DNA of 64,000 bases, from positions 1-64,000 of the forward strand of contig JAACJM010000244.1 of assembly GCA_013368315.1 (NCBI GenBank). The letters are read 5' to 3'. The notes under the pieces were generated by a model. The model did not search any database, was not told where the DNA came from, and saw only the letters and a program-made list of their open reading frames with translations. Source of the DNA: Tetrapyrgos nigripes (Eukaryota; Basidiomycota; Agaricomycetes; Agaricales; Campanellaceae). The translations under genes were made by a program, and so were the position numbers. Positions within the stretch are counted from its first letter, which is position 1. Each line of letters starts with the position of its first letter. Below are positions 24,063-34,762 of this stretch, piece after piece.

Positions 24063-24111
24063 GCGAACGGCTACACAAACGCTCCTCCAAAAAAAAAAAA
24101 CAAAAAAAAAA

Positions 24112-24127
24112 GAAGAAAGGACACGTC
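24112..24127 (+). repeat. Target-site duplication of LINE, right copy
   Basis: An exact copy of the 16 bases at 20208-20223, directly following the A-rich tail. Confidence 0.75.
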
Positions 24128-24428
24128 ACCTGCGTTATGCAAAGCGGAGCTTGAATATTGCGGAGTTTGAAGAGCTGGTTTTGGGCCGGACTCCCAGGAC
24201 GTCGAAGTTGGACTTGTAAACTAGAGAAGAGTGCAAAGGGACTCAAGGCATATTGATTGTGTCACTCGAGCTTGGAAGGACACCCTTTGCCCTTGGATCG
24301 TTCCGTCGGATATTATCAGTACTACTCAGTACTATAGAGTACTACTCGTAGTTACTCGGTCTACCCGGGGCTCGATCCTGGAGTTTGCCTCCGATTTGAT
24401 TCAGAGGTTTTGCCGGATGGATGCAGGG

Positions 24429-24436
24429 TATAAAAA
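24429..24436 (+). promoter_or_regulatory. TATA box of SDR gene
   Basis: TATAAAAA lies 43-50 bp upstream of the ATG at 24479, a normal distance for a fungal core promoter. It is less than 320 bp from the end of the LINE insertion, so upstream control sequence may have been displaced. Confidence 0.6.
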
Positions 24437-24478
24437 CGCGTCCCAACTGAACTCTTCCCCGAGACATCAACCGACGAA

Positions 24479-25602
24479 ATGACTGGCCTCGACTTGACTG
24501 GAAAAACTGCTCTAGTGACAGGTGGAGGGACGGGAATGTGAGTCTTTTATCATTCATCTATGGCGTAACAGTATCATTGACTATATGCAGTGGTTTGATG
24601 ATTGCGAAAGCTTTTTGCGATCACGGAGCCAAGGTGTACATTACAGGGAGGCGTCTGGAAGTCCTCGAAGCGACAGCCAATCGATTAAACAATGAAAGGC
24701 TTGTACCGTGCGCTCTATCTTTTTGTTCGACTTATATGGCTCTGACTGCTCTCCTATCAGTCTACAAATGAATATAGTGAATAAGGACTCCATCAGAAAC
24801 GCTGTAAAGGTCGTGGATCAGAACGACGGTAAGCTGGATATCTTGGTGAACAAGTAAGTTCATCACTTACATGGTAATGATTCATTCTACGTACCGACCG
24901 GATTTGTAGCGCTGGTATCCTTGGTCAATACTTTCCTTACATCTCTGATGAGACTGCTCCTGAGCATGAAAAGATGGGTGACTTCTTATTCGAACAAGGC
25001 TCGTTCGAAAGCTGGTCGGAAGTCCTCCAGACCAATACTGTCGCACCTTACTTCGTGACAATGGCATTCCTGACTCTTCTCCAGAGAGGGGCGCAATCCA
25101 GGCCGGGGGAAACGTCCAGTGTCATCAGCATATCTAGCGCAGGTGCATCGATGAAGCTCAGCAACAACAACGTTAGTCATTTTTCCTTCAACTGAATGTG
25201 TTCATTCACCGAGTCGGTTTTTGTAGTTCACATACCCCGTCAGCAAAGCCGGGACTACCTACCTATCGACGTTGTTGGCTACGGAGTTTGCGATTCACAA
25301 GATTCCAGTTCGCGTCAACTGCATCGAACCTGGCATCTTTCCTTCCGAACTGATGAGTGGTACGCCAGAAGAAATTGCTAATTTGATGCAAAAGCCGGCG
25401 CCTGGTGCCTTCAGCGCTACGCCATTGCTCAGAGCTGGAAAGTAAGTATCAACGTTGAATAATGTCATCTTGAAACTAACTATGCATATACAGGGATGAA
25501 GAAATCGCTACGATGGCTGTGTTCCTTGCTTCGTCTGCAGGAGGATTTACTACCGGTGCAGTCATGCGTATAGATGGGGGGCTTTCGTTGGTGAATCCGT
25601 AG
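24479..25602 (+). CDS. Short-chain dehydrogenase/reductase (classical SDR)
   Basis: SDRs are NAD(P)-dependent oxidoreductases acting on alcohol or carbonyl groups, usually cytosolic. Exons: 24479-24537, 24591-24707, 24761-24853, 24910-25171, 25227-25441, 25494-25602. The sum is 855 nt, an open 284-aa protein of typical SDR length. The cofactor motif TGGGTGIG is at residues 14-21 and NNAG at 89-92. SSVISISSAGA supplies the catalytic Ser, and the catalytic YPVSK has Tyr180 and Lys184. PGIFPSEL and the C-terminal GAVMRIDGG also fit. ITGRR after the second beta strand suggests NADPH preference (inference). No signal peptide is seen. The substrate is unknown. Confidence 0.93.
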
Positions 25603-25679
25603 GGCATTGCACAGAACGAAAATATAGATTTTATGAGCTGCGCTATCTTTCCGATCATCTATGTAATCACTTGGCTTTT

Positions 25680-26080
25680 CCAGTCCTCCGTCCTCCATTT
25701 GTGTTTGTGAAACGAGAATCAGACCACGATATCTCATCTTCTCAGCCTCCGGCTAAGAAGCATCATGCTGCCGTGAAAATCGTGCCATCTAATTCCACTG
25801 CCCTCCCATAGCCAGCTCTACCTCTACCATGACTAGCACGTCCAACCCCGCTTCTGCTTCTAGTCCTGGTCTTGTTACTACTCCTATCGCTGATGCAAAG
25901 GTCAGCACAAATACCAATGGCATTGTTGCAACGGACGCCAGCCCTGGTGATGCTGGTGGTGACGGTGACGGTGACGCTGGCGGTGACGGTGATGCTCATG
26001 GTGACGCTCGTGGTCACGGTGACCGTGGTGATGCTGACAGTGCAGCTGTAGGAAGCGCCGTAGTGGAAACCGTTGAGTAG
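25680..26080 (+). pseudogene. Gene fragment or chance frame with Gly-Asp repeats
   Basis: A 44-codon stretch with gene-like composition (RESDHDISSSQPPAKKHHAA, about 25700-25810) runs into a second frame at 25829-26080. That frame ends in a (GGTGAC)-type hexanucleotide repeat coding Gly-Asp. I do not recognise a family. It may be the decayed end of another gene just downstream of the SDR. Confidence 0.3.
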
Positions 26081-27984
26081 ATTGTTTGGTCAAACTTTGC
26101 TGATTCAACTCTATACTTTGCAGTTATTGATTCCTTGAACATCTTGTGTCGTCCAGAACTTTCCAGTAGAGTACGGTAGATCACCGCATTATCGGACACT
26201 TTCTGAAAATTTTGGCTGGCGCTCTGAAACTCGGCAAATTACGGAAATTCTCAGTAATGTACAGTCTAGTCCGGACTAGCACCGTGCGGCTTTTCACTGG
26301 GTATCAGCTCTACGCCTGACAGGTCATACAAAATGGTCTACTTATTAAGTATCAAAGTAAATTTTGGATTTGGTCTCTCCTCTCCAAGATGTTTCTGTAC
26401 AAGCTACTCTCTAATCCTACTCCTTGCCCTTTTCCCCGTGCAGGTATCTACTGGACGGTCGTCCTTGCATACATCACACACCCAGTTCGTAATCTTCTCT
26501 TCAAGTCCTAATACACAACTCAAGTGATGCTAAGGAAAGTGAGACAGCCATCGTATTTCAACAATGACTTGCAATCCTTCGTTTTAAGAGCAAATAACAT
26601 GTTTATCTGCCTCTATCTCATCGCTTTCAATGGAATGGTCACAATAACAGTGCAATGAAGCCGACATGTCCCTTGCACGGACCTGTCACCCAGTTCGTGC
26701 ATGGACTCCTTCAACGGTAAATAAGTTTTCATCAAAGTGAGAGGCTGGTTCATTTAAGACTGTCGGTTTGATAGAGTCGGATTGGTCTTCGCTGTTCGCA
26801 GCCTCTACTGTTTGGGGATCCCATAGACAGTATGGTCTGTGTATTCATGTGTCGAGTCATACCCAAGTATCAAGTAATGCTGTCTTCAACAATGAGATTT
26901 CCAGGGTTCTCGTCCTCATCCTGGTCAATATGTGGTCAATTGATCTGCACTGGTGCTCTCTGAGTGTTTGAGTGCTATCAGTTAGTTATCAGGGCTGTCG
27001 AGGATGCGGTTCGAGGCAATGGAAGGATACTCGCCAAAAAAATTTCAAGGGCCTGAGCCTCAGACTAACTAACCATACCACTCCTCCTCCTCCATAAGAT
27101 GGTTATGCTCTCACGTGAGTCCCCTTTACGCTAATGCATACGCACTGTTATATTTTTCAGAATTGCGCTGTATCATCGTTACATGTTCCCATCTTGTGTC
27201 AAAATTGCTCCTCTCTCGTCCTATCAGCCATCACTCCTCACAATTTGCCGACATTCACCGCAATCTACCATTTCCCAATATAGGTGATGCATCAGCACCT
27301 ACTGCGCTCTAACTCTAATACAACTGTCAGGACGGCGCGATGGGGGATTGCAGCATATTATTGGCATACACTGATTTTGGGGAAATTTTGCTGGTGACGC
27401 AGAAGCTAGCCTCTAAAATGGTTATGGCACCTCAAGATCATTCAACAGCATCATTGAATCAGACCGAAAGGTGTCTGAAGAAAGCTGAATGCTCGTGTTA
27501 TCATAGAACGTAAGCAAAGAAGGCTGTGCCTCTGAAGCATTCCAAGTTGGCCAGTATGATGCATTCGTATTTTCAGATTTTCCATTGGGGTTCAGATGGT
27601 TGATGAAATTGACTGCAAAAGGATAGGGCTTGTGATTGGCTCATAAAGACAAAGATTTTGGTACTGGCTGAGATAATCAGTGAGCCAGAAATCCGTATTG
27701 GTTTACCTCTCTTGTTCACTATGATGAATGAAAATTCAGCTGAGAAATAGAGTAAAAAAGAACCAATACAGCATTCTGGAGTAAAATCTCCAGGGTCCTT
27801 GGAAAATCAGATTACCCTGAAAAGCAGCCATCCGCTTGTATTCAGGACTTTGAAAGGCTCAATTGATATATTGGTCTAAGAATTGAGAGAATGCTTATGA
27901 AAGTGTTGTTCATTCCAGTATCGAATGGAGAGCCCTGTAGGAAAAGATGATACTTACATAACTATTTGCTGAAAGACAAAATTA
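26081..27984. other. Gene-poor stretch, no gene recognised
   Basis: Only short open frames are present, none with recognisable motifs. The sequence becomes TTACAG-rich towards the satellite array at its right end. Confidence 0.45.
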
Positions 27985-28570
27985 ACACCCACAAATGTAG
28001 CACTGGAGGCAAATCCCTGTAAATCATCTGCCATACAGAGGTATTACAGTGACCTTACAACAAGTCATTCAATAAGTAATCCACCTTGTATTACAGATGT
28101 ATTACAGAGAGAAGAATTTATCAGAGCAATGCTGTAAGACTGCTGTAAGACAGGTTGTATTACAGGGACATTTCAGAGGGCAAATCCCTGTAGATCTGGT
28201 GCCCTACATAGGTATTACAGCAACCTTACACCAAGCCATTCAACAAGTAATCTGCCTTGGATTACAGAGGTATTACAGGGAGAAGAAATTTTCAGAGCAA
28301 TGCTGTAAGACTGCTGTAAGACAAGTTGGATTACAGGAACATTTCAGAGTGACATGATGTCACAGTAATACATTGGGTAATACAGCCAAGAAATACAGAA
28401 GTATTTCAGTGTGACAAGAAGTCACAGTATATCTTCCAGTAATTCAAGTCTGTATTACAAAGGATTTACAGCATTCAAGTATACAGTGAATCTACAGTGA
28501 TGGCAAATGTTTTACAGGAGACTTACTGTGACATTTCAGTCAGAGTAAGACTGGGGTAAGTCAGCCAGGA
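27985..28570 (-). repeat. 171-bp satellite array, inverted relative to 8900-9865
   Basis: Two clear units start at the block GGCAAATCCCTGTA at about 28008 and 28179, again exactly 171 bp apart; diverged units continue to about 28570. Read on the minus strand, a unit matches the array at 9349-9865 block by block (CTGTAATAC, CTTACAGC, GATTACTTATTGAATG, GTAATACCTCTGTAT). The open frame at 28097-28357 is a by-product. Confidence 0.75.
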
Positions 28571-28672
28571 TTACTGAAACATTACAATGAAGAGGAAAGA
28601 ATATATCTGAAAAATTAAATGTATTGATGGAAAATATATAATGTTACATTTAGGTGACAGTAAGAGAACTGG

Positions 28673-29868
28673 ATGCTTGGACACACTCTGCATGCACTCC
28701 AGACACAGCCTGGGTGCAAACTTGGCCTGCACACACCCTGGACGCAACTTGTGCACACACTGGATGCAACCTGTGCACACTCCAGATGCAACTTGCACAC
28801 ACTCTGGACACTCTGCATGCAAAGTGGGTGCACTCTGGATGCAACCTGCACACACCCTGGACACAACCTGCACACACTCCAGACACAACTTGCATGCACC
28901 CCAGACGCAACCTGTGTGCACCATGGACACAGCTTGCACACACTCCAGACACAGCTTGCATGCACCCTGGGCGCAACCTGTGCGCACCATGGACACAGCT
29001 TGCACACACTCCAGACACAACTTGCACGCACTCCAGATGCAACCTGTGCGCACCATGGACGCAACTTGCACACACTCTGGATGCAACTTGTGTGCACTCT
29101 GGATGCAACCTGCATGCACCCCAGATGCAACCTGTGTGCACCATGGATGCAACTTGCATGCATTCGGTTGCGTCTGGAGTGTGTGCAGGTTGTGTGCACT
29201 CTGTTGCATCCAGAGTGTGTGTAGGTTGCATCCAGAGTGTGTGCAAGTTGCATCCATGGTGCACAGAGGTTGTGTCCAGAGTGTGTGCAGGTTGTGTCCA
29301 GAGTGTGTGCAAGTTGCGTCTGGAGTGTGTGCAAGTTGTGTCAAGAGTGTGTACAAGTTGCATCTGGGGTGTGTGCAGGTTGCATGCAAGTTGCATCCAG
29401 AGTGTGCGCAAGTTGCATCCGGGGTGTGTGCAAGTTGCATCTGGAGTGTGTGCAGGTTGTGTCTGGGGTGTGTGCAGGTTGCATCCAGAGTGCACACAGG
29501 TTGCATCTGGAGTGCATGCAGGTTGTGTCTGGAGTGTGCACAGGTTGTGTCTGGAGTGCATGCAGGTTGTGTCTGGAGTGCACACAGGCTGTGTCTGGAG
29601 TGTGCACAAGTTGTGTCCAGGGTGTGTGCAAGGTGCAAGTTGCCTCTGGAGTGCATGCAGGTTGTGTCCAGGGTGCACGCAGGTTGTGGAAGTTGCATCT
29701 GGAGTGCATGCAAGTTGCGTCCATGGTGTGTGCAGGTTGCATCTGGGGTGCATGCAAGTTGTGTCCATGGTGTGTGCAGGTTGCATCCAGAGTGCGCGCA
29801 AGTTGTATCTGGGTTGCATGCAGGTTGTGTCCAGAGTGCATGCAAGTTGCATCTGGAGTGTGCACAGG
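28673..29868. repeat. 22-bp minisatellite with internal orientation switch (left part)
   Basis: From about 28673 to 29160 the unit is of the type ACACACTCCAGACACAACTT. From about 29170 to 29868 it is the reverse complement (GTGTGCAGGTTGCATCCAGA). The period is 22 bp, so three units make 22 codons and all three frames on each strand stay open. This explains the four overlapping 425-446-codon frames here. The two arms can pair with each other. The array continues at 35480 after an LTR-element insertion. Confidence 0.85.
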
Positions 29869-30636
29869 TGCCAGAAATCCTTGTCCCAGCCACCCACAGC
29901 ACATGCCGTACCCATGCAATCCTTCACATTTTCATATCTATCATTCTTACATCATTCACTGCCTAACCCCAGAAACCCTCAGAGGGTTTTTTGATTATAC
30001 CTATGTGCACCCCCACCCTATTCTATTTCCGTTTCATTCATTCATTCTGTTCATTGCTCCACATCTATATTCATTGTTTAACATTTGATTTATTCATTCT
30101 ATTCACTGTTTGGGACTTGCAATCATTTAGTATATTAGTTATAGGAGCATCATAGTTAGTTGCAAAGTCTTGATACAGGAGTTGGTTTCACTACTCGTAT
30201 ATAGGTAGTGTTTTCCGGTACTCCATCCTCAGAATTGATCTTGTTGTTGTTTCCTTTTATTCTTCTCTGCTTGTTCTGCATTGCAAATCAAGGAATACAT
30301 GCACTATACTTGTGCGTGGTGAATCTAGTCAGATGACCCTCTCAGGAGTCACATTTGTCTTGTATTCTTCACAGGGATTCTCATTCTACATTCACCATCC
30401 ATTGTCGTTCTCCTTGAACTAGTTCTTTGTTGTCATCTCAGTTGCCGCACAGGCATGTAAATTGATGCACCAGCAGCTCAGATCATTGGTCTCATAGGCT
30501 TAGGGTTAGTGGGTGAGTAGTGTCACTCCCCCTTGCTGAAGGCACCCCTAGGTTCCAGACTCCTCCTGGGCATTCTCTCCTCATCGATGAGCCCATTTGG
30601 CATTGAGAGGTGAGCCCAGCTCGAGGTTTCATGACA
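29869..30636 (+). repeat. 5' LTR of family L2 copy 1
   Basis: It begins TGCCAGAAATCC (TGTCA in the other copies) and ends TGACA, so a 5-bp inverted terminus TGTCA/TGACA was probably original. It contains a segment near 30457-30500 that is missing from the 3' LTR. Many point differences separate the two LTRs, so the insertion is old. Confidence 0.8.
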
Positions 30637-31012
30637 GAAGATCAAGCATCAGTGCTTGATTGGTTGATCAGAACTGCTGGGCAGGTTATCTGGTTGATCA
30701 TCTTGTATTTGGTTTGCAGGAACGTTATGTTTAAGTGTATTCAGACATCTTTCGACTTCAAGACATATCATCCAATTCTATCACATCCATATTCTTCAGC
30801 CAATCGTATCCTATGCTTTACGCTCACGGGAAGGCTTTGCATTTGTGCAAAATCCTTCAGAAGGAGTAGGAGCTATACTCACTCTAGAAGAATGCATCAA
30901 CCTATACCGAGATGCTTTGCAAGGGATTTTGACTGAATTTCGATGAACACATATCCTTGACAAGGACGCCTTTAATTCTTATGCAATTCCCACATGAGAA
31001 TTATTATTCGCT

Positions 31013-32305
31013 ATGGAAGCTATCATTGCCACAGAATACACAGAGGCATTAGCATTAATCACCAGTAACCAGTTGGACACCAAGTTAATTCACGACCTGA
31101 ATAATCAAATAGCCTTACAACGTCAGATCAGAGATGTGATTTGACAAAATCCAAGGGCAGTCAAAAGACTCAGGAACAACGAACCTCTGGGTGAATACGT
31201 GAACCCTACTAGGTATATGAACAAATACACCAGACCCAGACCAATTACTGGAAGAGATCTCATATGACCATGCATGCTTGTAACTCACAATCTTATGGGA
31301 AACATTGAAAGGCAATTTTGGGAAGGAGGATACACCTGACCCACTATGTGAGAAGACATAATTCAGATGGATCATTATATCAACATGCTATGCATCGGAG
31401 GATTCACAGACAAAGCTACTTGGGTAGTTTGACGGATCAACGTGCTTCTGGAGTACACCATTCAGCCAGATGCTATGAACATGTTTATGAGAGAAACCAC
31501 AGAAGAGTCTCTGCCACAAAAAACTGGTACACCTATGGAAGTCGACTCTTAGGGAATCTAGGGAAGATCAAGACCTTTAGCAGGGTTCTTGACAACCAGA
31601 AACCCTTAGAAGGATTTTCGAATCCTTTTCAGACAATTATGGCTTGGATATTGCACAAAAACAGGCGAATAATGTTTGACACACACATGTGTCACGTACC
31701 TCTTTTCTCTGGTGGATTGACTAGGAATACAAGGCTGCAATATTAAGGCTATGTATGCCATTGTATTTGGAGAAGGTGATCAGGAAGCTGGATTTGGAAT
31801 CCTTAGAAGGATTTTCACCACCTTATACCCTTTGGGCCTTCAATTATATCTCTCTATCAACTATTAATGAATTTCAACATGGACAACCTTCGGAAGGTTT
31901 TATGTCTTGTACCTGGTCCAAAAGAAGATCAAGATGGATGTACCAACTCGGATTCAAGTTCTCTCATCATATTCCTATATTCTCGAGCTCTTTCATCATA
32001 ATTTGGCATCAACTCATTTTTGGTTTTGCAAATTTCAGCGTTCAATTTATTTTCGCACAAACATTCAAGAGGGACGGCATGCAGCACGCACATTCATACA
32101 TTTCATATACAAAAACAAGAAAATAGCGATACAACAGAAAATACATGATCAACCAAAGTCCACAAGAAAGACGACAGAGAATATGAGTGTTCAATACTAC
32201 CAAAAAATGATTTATCCTCTGCATGACCAAGACAAAATTGCACTCAGCAACAAAGTTGACAATGATGAAGACATTCACATCAGGGCATTGACGATGCCTA
32301 GATAA
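31013..32305 (+). pseudogene. Sense gene of family L2 (possible gag-like), degenerate
   Basis: In the expected gag position one frame reads from ATG 31013 (MEAIIATEYTEALALITSNQ) with several TGA stops. Each TGA lies where CGA (Arg) would keep the frame, for example in RDVI(stop)QNPRAVKRL. The last part is open (MDVPTRIQVLSSYSYILELF to ALTMPR) and stops with TAA at 32303-32305. The protein ends opposite the end of the antisense gene, and the two stop codons overlap. I cannot assign a family; a capsid role is inferred from position only. Confidence 0.5.
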
Positions 32306-34504
32306 GAAAGTCCCAGCTGCCAGTGGACTTGCACTTAGTGAAATCTTTGTGAGCCACTGGAAAAATCCAATTAGTATTTGAAAACTCTTTCAAAAGAAAG
32401 TGAAGGCACTTACACCAAGTATGCCCATGATGAAACAGTGTGAACATCGTGCCCGTAAACTCATAGGGACAGAAAGATGAGTCCTGGAGCTCTTTCAAGG
32501 AATACTTCATTCCCGCCTTCCATCAACACACTAGACACTGGGACCACTGCTGAGACTTGCTCACGGTCTTCTCAAAGACACAGGGGAGCCCATGCTTTGC
32601 ACATCATTCACAAGGAAATCTTGGGATATCATAGATGATCCTGGGAGCGGTGTTGATGCAGAAATTACTGATGTTCTTTACAGCATTGGTAGGACTGATA
32701 AAAGGCATCAGGATGGTCGACCAATAATTGTTGCGTGGCCGAACAACATACCCAGAATTCTGGATATGTCTTTTGTGAGCCAAGACGCTAAGCAGAAGAA
32801 TCATAAATAAAATGCCTGGAAAAATATACTGGCTAAAAGAGGATCTCACCTTAGTGCCCTGTCTGCATTCAAAGGGGACTCAATGTGCCAGTTGTTCTTG
32901 AAGGGTTTATGTTGACAATGTCAGTGTCTTGAAAGAGGAAAGCAGGGACACAGGAGTGAGAGCTGTTGCTGGAATGGACTGGATCATAACAAAGGAGGAC
33001 TCGAGACTTTGTAAAAGACATATCTCGATTGCACGGATGAACAAATCCCTCAGGCAACACTGGTCCAGGATCTTCTCGAGGGTTTTTCACCCTGAACTGC
33101 CTATATTTGTGAGTTTTCATCACAGGGACCGTCTCTTCTTCCTCGCCCTCTGTTTCAACCCTACAAACCAATCTCACCTTTCCCTTTCCTTTATCCTTTT
33201 TTCCATTTTTTGATGACAATTTGTCATGTTCCTTCTCTTTACAAATTCGATGACGCTGCACACCAGATGGACATTTTCATGGAGTAGATGATGATTCCTG
33301 TGGCAAAGCATTGGGAGTGGTTTAAGGGACTTTGCAAGGAGGAGGAGGGGAGTATGAAGAACATCTTTTACAAAGATGTTTGGTGATTGGAGTCTCATTC
33401 TCAGATTCAGACTCTTCTACAGGATCTTGAGGTACTGGGGAAGGATGAGGGGTCAGTGATCCCATCAAAATTCCTCCAGGGCTCAGAACAATGTTGAGAT
33501 TGTCATCAAAGAGCTGAGAAGGAGATGTTGGACGAGTGGAGGTGAATAAAGGTGTCCTAGAGGAGTGTGATGGGCCAGGTTGCGAAGACAAAGAATAGAT
33601 TTTAATTGGAGAAGTGCAAGTTGGCAATCCAATTGGAAAGCAAAGGCAGGTGGAGCATGTATGGGAGACAGTGAACAAGGAGGGGAGGCAGTGACCATAG
33701 GAATCTCAGGGATCAGCATCCTTGTTGATGTCCATTGCATTTGTTCCAAAATAGTCTTCCACTATGGTATCCAGATTGAAAGTGTCACGATGAGATTTGT
33801 CCACTTGTCACTCAAATCAGCAACCTGCACAACATGGTTGATGGTTCAATGTTCAATGCTGATGGCTTCCTTCCATTGTCAAAAGAAGGCATCGTCATCA
33901 TGAATGAATCAATAATGATAATTGGTTTTCTGGATGAGGCAATAAAAGTTTGGAGATACGAGGAATTGGATATGACTGGGATTTTTCGATCAAGGCAAGA
34001 AGGAATTCAAAGAGAAAATGCTATTGGGGAGAAGATCAGGTTAGAAAATCCTTCGAAGAGACTCACCATATGAAGAAGGAAGTCAAAGGTGGGATCAATA
34101 ATCTCAGTTCCAGATGGACAGGCGTCCTTCAAAAGGACAAGAACAGTGGCTTTCTTCCTTGCTTCTTCAGAAATCAGGAAGACTTCTTCATCAAGGAATT
34201 CTGCTGTCCACTTCTTAGCGCCATGAATGCGAAACCTAAATGAACACTTCAGAAGGCAATCCCATTCGTAGGTGGCTTGTTGGGTAACAGGAGTCAGAGC
34301 AGATGCTGAGAGAATTGCTGAGTCAGGGGGGGGAAGGGGTAAGATTGGTGGGAATGGTGGAAAATTCAAGATCTTCAATGAAGCCTTTGAAGCAGGAGAT
34401 GAGCATGGTTCAGTTGGACATGATGAACAATGAAGATGATTGGATAACTGGTTCAGTGAGGAGAGATGGTGGTGATCATTGGGCAAGAATGGGTTGTTGT
34501 TCAA
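32298..34504 (-). pseudogene. Antisense gene of family L2: Cys-cluster protein with introns
   Basis: The minus-strand frame starts at ATG 34502-34504. Its first exon contains ATYEWDCLLKCSFRF and FLDEEVFLISEEARKKA and ends at a GTGAGT donor near 34070 that is conserved in the second copy. A Ser/Pro-rich middle part (SSQPGPSHSSRTPLF, CKRCSSYSP) and a Lys-rich part (GKKDKGKGKVRLVC) follow. The last exon has IPRFPCE(stop)CAKHGLPCVF and QCLVC(stop)WKAGMK. Corrected by comparison with copy 2, the spacing is C-x2-C-x6-C-x14-C-x2-C-x7-C, a Zn2Cys6-like cluster. In-frame stops make this copy a pseudogene. A regulator or DNA-binding role is inferred only from the Cys pattern. Confidence 0.6.
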
Positions 34505-34749
34505 GGGCTCAAAAATTCAACAAAACCCTGAAAGGATTTTGATCAACAGAAATTCTTTCTTTTCCATTATCACAATCACAGAAGTGATGATTTGGGGAAT
34601 GCAGATGCCTTTAGAGTTATTCTCTGATGGAATTTTGTATGGATCCCACTGTTCATATTGAGACCATACATTTTCATATTTCCTATTTGGGGTATAACAC
34701 CTACCACCGCTGACTCAAAAAACGCTCACTTGTGGAAAAGTTCGCCTTA

Positions 34750-34762
34750 GAGGGGGGGGTAA
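34750..34762 (+). other. Polypurine tract of family L2 copy 1
   Basis: AGAGGGGGGGGTAA lies directly before the 3' LTR. The same tract occurs, inverted, at about 50868-50881 in copy 2. Confidence 0.8.

Larger units (their letters stand above)
20224..24111 (+). mobile_element. 5'-truncated LINE (non-LTR retrotransposon) with RNase H
   Basis: The element begins abruptly at the start of the RT domain and ends in an A-rich tail (24089-24111). It is flanked by a perfect 16-bp target duplication. No ORF1 or endonuclease is present, as expected for 5' truncation during target-primed reverse transcription. The RT, CCHC-like and RNase H order is that of Tad-like fungal LINEs. Confidence 0.85.

Noticed and set aside
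24001..24090. tRNA-like or SINE-type promoter (GGTTGAAATCCC resembles a B box)
   Set aside because: There is no matching A box at the right distance and no clover-leaf. The segment is simply the LINE 3' tail.
28571..29994. Four overlapping open frames of 425-446 codons coding Cys-rich repeats on both strands
   Set aside because: They are explained by a stop-free 22-bp tandem repeat. There is no defined start, no intron and no conserved frame, and similar frames occur in every phase.
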